NCBI GenBank assembly: GCA_903844855.1
Contig: CAIMVH010000166.1
Coordinates: 1-33,918, forward strand
Length of the DNA: 33,918 bases
Source: an uncultured Actinomycetes bacterium
Lineage (GTDB): Bacteria > Actinomycetota > Actinomycetes > Nanopelagicales > Nanopelagicaceae
Reading direction: 5' to 3'
The translations under genes and the position numbers were made by a program. Below the pieces are notes generated by a model. It did no database searches, had not been told where the DNA came from, and worked only from the letters and a program-made list of their open reading frames with translations. Below are positions 30,359-33,918 of the stretch, one piece after another; the first letter of the stretch is position 1, and every line of letters begins with the position of its first letter.

Positions 30359-31168
30359 TTAGAAATCTTCTAACGCCGCAGAAACTTTCCCCACATTGAG
30401 AAATTCAAGGTACTTGTCAGTAACTTCTGTGGAGTCTCCGAAGGCTAGCGCTTTTCCTTGGTGCAACCATAGTGTCTTGGTACAAAGTTCCTTCAGTGTT
30501 CCCAACGCATGCGAAACAATGATGATGGTCCGTGCTTCTAAGCAAAGTTCTCGCATTTTCTCAAACGACTTTTCCTTGAATGCGGCGTCTCCAGTCGAAA
30601 GCGCCTCATCAATGAGCAAGATGTCGGGAGTCATATTAACTGCGACCGAGAACGCCAAGCGTCCGTACATTCCAGCCGAGTAAGTGCGCATGGGCATATC
30701 GATGAACCCATTGGGAAGATCAGCGAAGCTGGCGATGTCGTCAAAACGTTCTTCCAATTCCTTGCGTTCAAGTCCGGCGGCCAAGCCACCCAAAATAATA
30801 TTGTCGCGTCCTGAAAGAGTTCCGTTGAACCCCACTCCAAGAGCGAGCAACGTACTCACTTTTCCATTCACGATTATGCGGCCTTCGGTGGGGGGCAAAA
30901 TTCCTGCAATAGCTCGCATGAGTGTTGACTTGCCGGCACCATTGGCTCCCACCACTCCCACCACTGTGCCGTGAGGAATATCTAACGAGAGATTCTTGAC
31001 CGCCTCGATAGTGCGTATCTGTCGTTTCTCGCCGCGGCCAGCACGCATGATGGCATTCTTCAAAGTCATCTTAGATTCCACGTTGATTTTGTAGCGTAGG
31101 GAAAGTTCTTCGATGCGTACTGCGAGGCCCTCAGGAATCTCTGGGCTAGATACGTACCGCAAAGTCAC
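30359..31168 (-). CDS. ABC exporter ATPase for surface polysaccharide (Wzt/TagH-like)
   Basis: 269 residues. Walker A GANGAGKST (74-82), Q-loop region LLALGVGFNGTLSGRDNI, the signature YSAGMYGRLAFS, Walker B ILLIDEALSTGD and a VSHAL H-loop; the GVGF and YSxGM motifs are those of the teichoic acid/O-antigen subfamily. The extra C-terminal carbohydrate-binding domain of some Wzt proteins is absent. The start is a GTG (31168) or TTG (31162); both overlap the permease gene. It pairs with the permease as one exporter. Confidence 0.9.
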   Translation of the reverse strand: MTLRYVSSPEIPEGLAVRIEELSLRYKINVESKMTLKNAIMRAGRGEKRQIRTIEAVKNLSLDIPHGTVVGVVGANGAGKSTLMRAIAGILPPTEGRIIVNGKVSTLLALGVGFNGTLSGRDNIILGGLAAGLERKELEERFDDIASFADLPNGFIDMPMRTYSAGMYGRLAFSVAVNMTPDILLIDEALSTGDAAFKEKSFEKMRELCLEARTIIIVSHALGTLKELCTKTLWLHQGKALAFGDSTEVTDKYLEFLNVGKVSAALEDF

Positions 31169-32036
31169 GCTCCCTTGAGATGAAGAAGTATCCGCCGGCT
31201 AATAATAATGCCAGCGCCCAACTACTCGCTCCGACCCAGAGAGTCCACGATGGATTTTCGCCTTTTATCCAGACCACATGAGTAATAGAGAGAATGGGGC
31301 CAAGCGGATTAATCCAGATGATGATTTGGTGCCATCCGTTGATCATTTCTGGGACCCAAAGCACAGGGCTGAGGTAGAGCCACATACGAGCGCCGTAAGT
31401 CATTAATTTGGATGTGTCTCGGAAGTACACATTCATGGTGGCGAAAAGTAGCGCTAACCCAAAACCACTTATCGCAACGAGGCCGATGATTACGGGCACC
31501 CACAACAAATGCCAATTTAATCCGGGCAGTTTGCTCTTAGAATCGAGCGCTCCACCCACCAGAAAAATAATAAAATAAACTGGAAGCGTAGGTATGAATT
31601 TTTGGAAGGCACCAATCAAAGAAGATAAAGGAAGCAGCGCTCGTGGAAATGCTTGATTGAGGATGAGCTTTCCGCCCGCAGTCACCGATGCTCCACCAAA
31701 AGTCATGCAGTTCTGCGCAAAGTACCAGGTAAAGAGTGCCACGAGAATGTGTGCCAGGACATCGAAGGGGCTCGACCCCGCGCTGGCCCGACCACCAATA
31801 ATCGTGACGAGCATGAAGTAAATAATGGCGAGCAAGAGTGGATTAAGAACTAACCAGACCGCGCCCAAGGGTGAATTGAGATGCTCGGCTTTATCCGTAA
31901 AACGGGCGAGTTCAAATGCGAACCTTCTTCGACGCCAAAACTCCCGTAAATAAGGACCCATCGGTGGCAGAGACGCCTTATGGGGCTCAAAAACTTGAAT
32001 CAGCGGGACGAAGGATTCTCCCTTTGACGGTTTCAT
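31146..32036 (-). CDS. ABC-2 type polysaccharide export permease (Wzm/TagG-like)
   Basis: 296 residues with six hydrophobic segments (LGAVWLVLNPLLLAIIYFML; FDVLAHILVALFTWYFAQNC; FIPTLPVYFIIFLVGGAL; LLWVPVIIGLVAISGFGLALLF; and two near the C-terminus). LWVPEMINGW and INPLGPILSITHVVW are typical for Wzm/TagG. It carries undecaprenyl-linked glycan across the inner membrane with the ATPase encoded downstream. The ATG at 32036 follows the glycosyltransferase stop by one base. Confidence 0.88.
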   Translation of the reverse strand: MKPSKGESFVPLIQVFEPHKASLPPMGPYLREFWRRRRFAFELARFTDKAEHLNSPLGAVWLVLNPLLLAIIYFMLVTIIGGRASAGSSPFDVLAHILVALFTWYFAQNCMTFGGASVTAGGKLILNQAFPRALLPLSSLIGAFQKFIPTLPVYFIIFLVGGALDSKSKLPGLNWHLLWVPVIIGLVAISGFGLALLFATMNVYFRDTSKLMTYGARMWLYLSPVLWVPEMINGWHQIIIWINPLGPILSITHVVWIKGENPSWTLWVGASSWALALLLAGGYFFISRERDFAVRI

Positions 32037-32037
32037 T

Positions 32038-33093
32038 TCACGAGTCACGTCGATGATCTTCCCATGAAGCGGGCGCACCTTGAGGCACCAGCGAGGCGGG
32101 CGAGCTGAGAAATCCCACACCCCATGCCATCTGCATAGTCCCTAGCGCTAGCGGCACGCGCATTTTTGCCGAAATTCCTTCCGCCTTACCCGAGATGAGA
32201 AGTGAAGCACAAAGCACGAAAGTGAGATATCCGATCGGTAGCACGAACGCCCAAGGGACGAAGAATCCTAGGAGTAACCCGAAAAGTGAACCAAGAAAAG
32301 CAAAGGGTGGGGCGAGATACCTCAGGTTGAGCGTTGTTCTATTCTTTCGAATCACCACTCGGCGCCAACGCCCATACTCAAAATACTGGGTGGCCAATGC
32401 GCGAAGCGTCGAGCGAGGGCGATATGCAACTTTAAGATCTGGCGAAAACCAAATAACTCCACCGCGATCACGAAGGCGAAGATTGAGCTCCCAATCTTGT
32501 GCGCGAATAAATCTTTCGTCATATCCACCAGCTTCGATGAGCTTGGCTTTGTCAAAAACTCCAAGATAAACGGTGTCGACCGAGCCTTCGTCTCCCCCTG
32601 TGTGAAAACGCGAGGCCCCTACTCCGAGTGGACTCGTCATCGCGGCCGCTACCGCTCTCTCAAAGGCGCTCACGCCTTCAGCGGCCATCACACCACCCAC
32701 GTTCACCGCTCCGGTACGCGCCAATACTTCGAGGGCACGCGCGACATAGTGCACCGGAAGTTCAGAGTGGCCATCCACCCGAACGACGACTTCAAAAGAA
32801 GCTGCTCGAATCGCAGCGTTTAGTGCACTCGGGGTTTTGCCGCTTGGGTTTGCCACCACTTTTACGCGCTGATCGTGGATAGCCAGATTCTCAGCGAGCT
32901 CCCAAGTGCGATCGATCGATGGGCCCACCGCAAGTATCACTTCGAAATCTGTACCAGCAGGGAGGGATGTGGCCTGGGCAAGTGCAGCCGCGACAGCCGC
33001 TTCCAAGTGGCGCTCTTCATTGCGCACAGGCATGACGACGGAAACACCGCGAGGCGCCCCAGCGGACGGCGTGATGGCGAAAAATTCGTTCAT
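32038..33093 (-). CDS. GT2-family glycosyltransferase (ExoA-like), membrane-bound
   Basis: 351 residues. GT-A fold: VSVVMPVRNEERHLEAAVAA, a donor site region VVVRVDGHSEL, acceptor motif AQDWELNLRLRDRGG, and the QYFEYGRWRR segment; two to three C-terminal helices (FLGSLFGLLLGFFVPWAF; VLPIGYLTFVLCASLLIS) anchor it. The DGH in place of DxD resembles succinoglycan ExoA-type enzymes. Being first in an operon with the ABC exporter, it likely builds the exported glycan. ATG 33093 has TAACCT 10 nt upstream and no ribosome site. Confidence 0.87.
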   Translation of the reverse strand: MNEFFAITPSAGAPRGVSVVMPVRNEERHLEAAVAAALAQATSLPAGTDFEVILAVGPSIDRTWELAENLAIHDQRVKVVANPSGKTPSALNAAIRAASFEVVVRVDGHSELPVHYVARALEVLARTGAVNVGGVMAAEGVSAFERAVAAAMTSPLGVGASRFHTGGDEGSVDTVYLGVFDKAKLIEAGGYDERFIRAQDWELNLRLRDRGGVIWFSPDLKVAYRPRSTLRALATQYFEYGRWRRVVIRKNRTTLNLRYLAPPFAFLGSLFGLLLGFFVPWAFVLPIGYLTFVLCASLLISGKAEGISAKMRVPLALGTMQMAWGVGFLSSPASLVPQGAPASWEDHRRDS

Positions 33094-33118
33094 GGCGGCT
33101 TCGAGGTTATCGTCCCAA

Positions 33119-33124
33119 TAGGCT
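33119..33124 (+). promoter_or_regulatory. -10 hexamer for leaderless LCP gene
   Basis: TAGGCT ends 6 nt before the GTG at 33131. It fixes the start of the gene, which has no ribosome site. Confidence 0.5.
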
Positions 33125-33130
33125 TAGAGC

Positions 33131-33918
33131 GTGGTCAAACCTCCGAGAGTGCCGGTACGACGTCGTCGTTCGCGATTTTCGATGGCCACCACCCTCCTTT
33201 CGGTAGGCGTGCTCCTACTCTCTCTGGTCTCCTGGGCGGCCTTCGACCACGTCACCTCTTCCATCAATCGGCAGGATGTCTTCAAAGGAATCGAAGTTCG
33301 CCCAGATCGCTCTGCAGGATCCTCCATCAACTATTTACTCGTGGGTTCAGATACCCGCGAAGGCCTCACAAAGCAACAACTCCGCACCCTTCGAGTGGGA
33401 AGTGTGAAGACGGCCGCTGGTAAGCGTGCAGATACATCAATCCTGATTCACATCAGCAAAGATCGCGACCGAGTCACCATTATTTCAATACCTCGCGATA
33501 CATACGCAACAGTTCCGGCATGGACGGACGAGGCGGGAGTCGAGTACAACGAGAGAAACTCCAAGATCAACGAAACATACGGCAAAGGTGGGGCGCCCTT
33601 ACTCATCTCCACAATTGAGAATATGACACAAGTAAGGATTGATCATTACATAGAAGTGAATTTCGCCGGATTCGCAAATTTAGTTGACGCGGTCGGAGGA
33701 GTTGATATCTGCACCAACACAGAGATTCGTGATAACAAAAGCCATATCGATCTTCCCGCAGGAAAGAATCATCTGGATGGCACCACTGCCTTGAAGTACG
33801 TGCGCGCACGTACTTTCGATGGCACGGGCGATCTTGGACGTATGAAGCGTCAGCAGAAGTTCATCGCATCCATGATTTCTGCGACTACCAGCACTGGAAC
33901 CTTGCTTAACCCGATAAA
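33131..33918 (+). CDS. LytR-CpsA-Psr (LCP) family ligase (3' end cut by window)
   Basis: About 262 codons are visible; the frame is open at the right edge. An Arg-rich cytoplasmic start (VRRRRSR) and one helix (ATTLLSVGVLLLSLVSWAAF) precede the LCP domain: YLLVGSDTREGL, GKRADTSILIHISK, ISIPRDTYATVP, INETYGKGG, NFAGFANLVDAVGGVDIC, and LKYVRARTFDGTGDLGRMKRQQ. LCP enzymes transfer lipid-linked glycopolymers to peptidoglycan. It is divergent from the glycosyltransferase/exporter operon, a fitting partner. Start GTG is inferred from the -10. Confidence 0.92.
   Translation, partial: MVKPPRVPVRRRRSRFSMATTLLSVGVLLLSLVSWAAFDHVTSSINRQDVFKGIEVRPDRSAGSSINYLLVGSDTREGLTKQQLRTLRVGSVKTAAGKRADTSILIHISKDRDRVTIISIPRDTYATVPAWTDEAGVEYNERNSKINETYGKGGAPLLISTIENMTQVRIDHYIEVNFAGFANLVDAVGGVDICTNTEIRDNKSHIDLPAGKNHLDGTTALKYVRARTFDGTGDLGRMKRQQKFIASMISATTSTGTLLNPI

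Overview
The window looks like a dense, near-streamlined piece of an actinobacterial chromosome (class Actinomycetia). Base composition is mixed, roughly half G+C by eye. Marker genes are characteristically actinobacterial: MoeZ with a fused rhodanese domain, DUF3107, DUF3117, a PRC/MgtE_N/CBS protein next to a DUF1003 protein, a TadA-TadB-TadC set with a DVPGW-type Flp-like peptide, and the mrp / tatB / htrA / O-methyltransferase and dapD / dapE / LOG neighbourhoods. Gene order echoes that remembered for Mycobacterium tuberculosis (moeZ - tetR - DUF3107 - ferritin-like - rhlE; mrp - tatB - htrA - O-methyltransferase), with local losses and inversions. A planktonic Nanopelagicales-like lineage is a guess only. 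No rRNA, tRNA, CRISPR array, transposase or phage gene was seen.

Layout. 1-2614: 3'-truncated glycyl-tRNA synthetase, an ABM-fold protein, and a zinc pair (ZIP permease + Zur). 2617-5572: a minimal Tad machine (tadA, tadB, tadC, Flp-like, TadE-like). 5660-8214: GNAT acetyltransferase, degenerate GGDEF protein, small membrane protein, lipid kinase, CDGSH Fe-S protein. 8268-15086: moeZ, tetR, DUF3107, ferritin-like protein, DEAD-box helicase, then an MpaB / RecB-like nuclease / PHP operon. 15136-17727: PH-like membrane protein, an unlisted 54-residue membrane peptide gene, and the PRC-MgtE_N-CBS / DUF1003 pair. 17704-23847: mrp, tatB, an ornithine-cyclodeaminase homologue, htrA, O-methyltransferase, pepA, DUF3117. 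24002-28192: an orphan sigma-region-4 mini-protein, SRPBCC, LOG and dapE on one strand, divergent from dapD and a lysozyme-like secreted protein. 28195-33918: envelope genes: SpoIID/cell-wall-binding-repeat protein, Wzt/Wzm-type glycan exporter, GT2 glycosyltransferase, and a 3'-truncated LCP ligase.

The strongest unlisted signal is regulatory. At about a dozen genes a TAnnnT hexamer ends exactly 6 or 7 nt before the start codon, with no Shine-Dalgarno sequence, which is the geometry of leaderless transcripts. At two divergent pairs (7059/7082 and dapE/dapD, 26447/26466) the two -10 hexamers overlap on opposite strands and serve both start codons; a third overlapping pair (11146-11155) serves genes with short leaders. 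Other items of interest are a Zur/Fur-like inverted repeat between the -35 and -10 of the ZIP gene, an orphan sigma-4 gene whose promoter lies inside a 9-bp dyad, a possible 317-bp cassette between near-identical 14-mers, and several 12/15-bp tandem repeats at gene 5' ends.

All functions are from reading translated sequence by eye; no database search or structure prediction was run.
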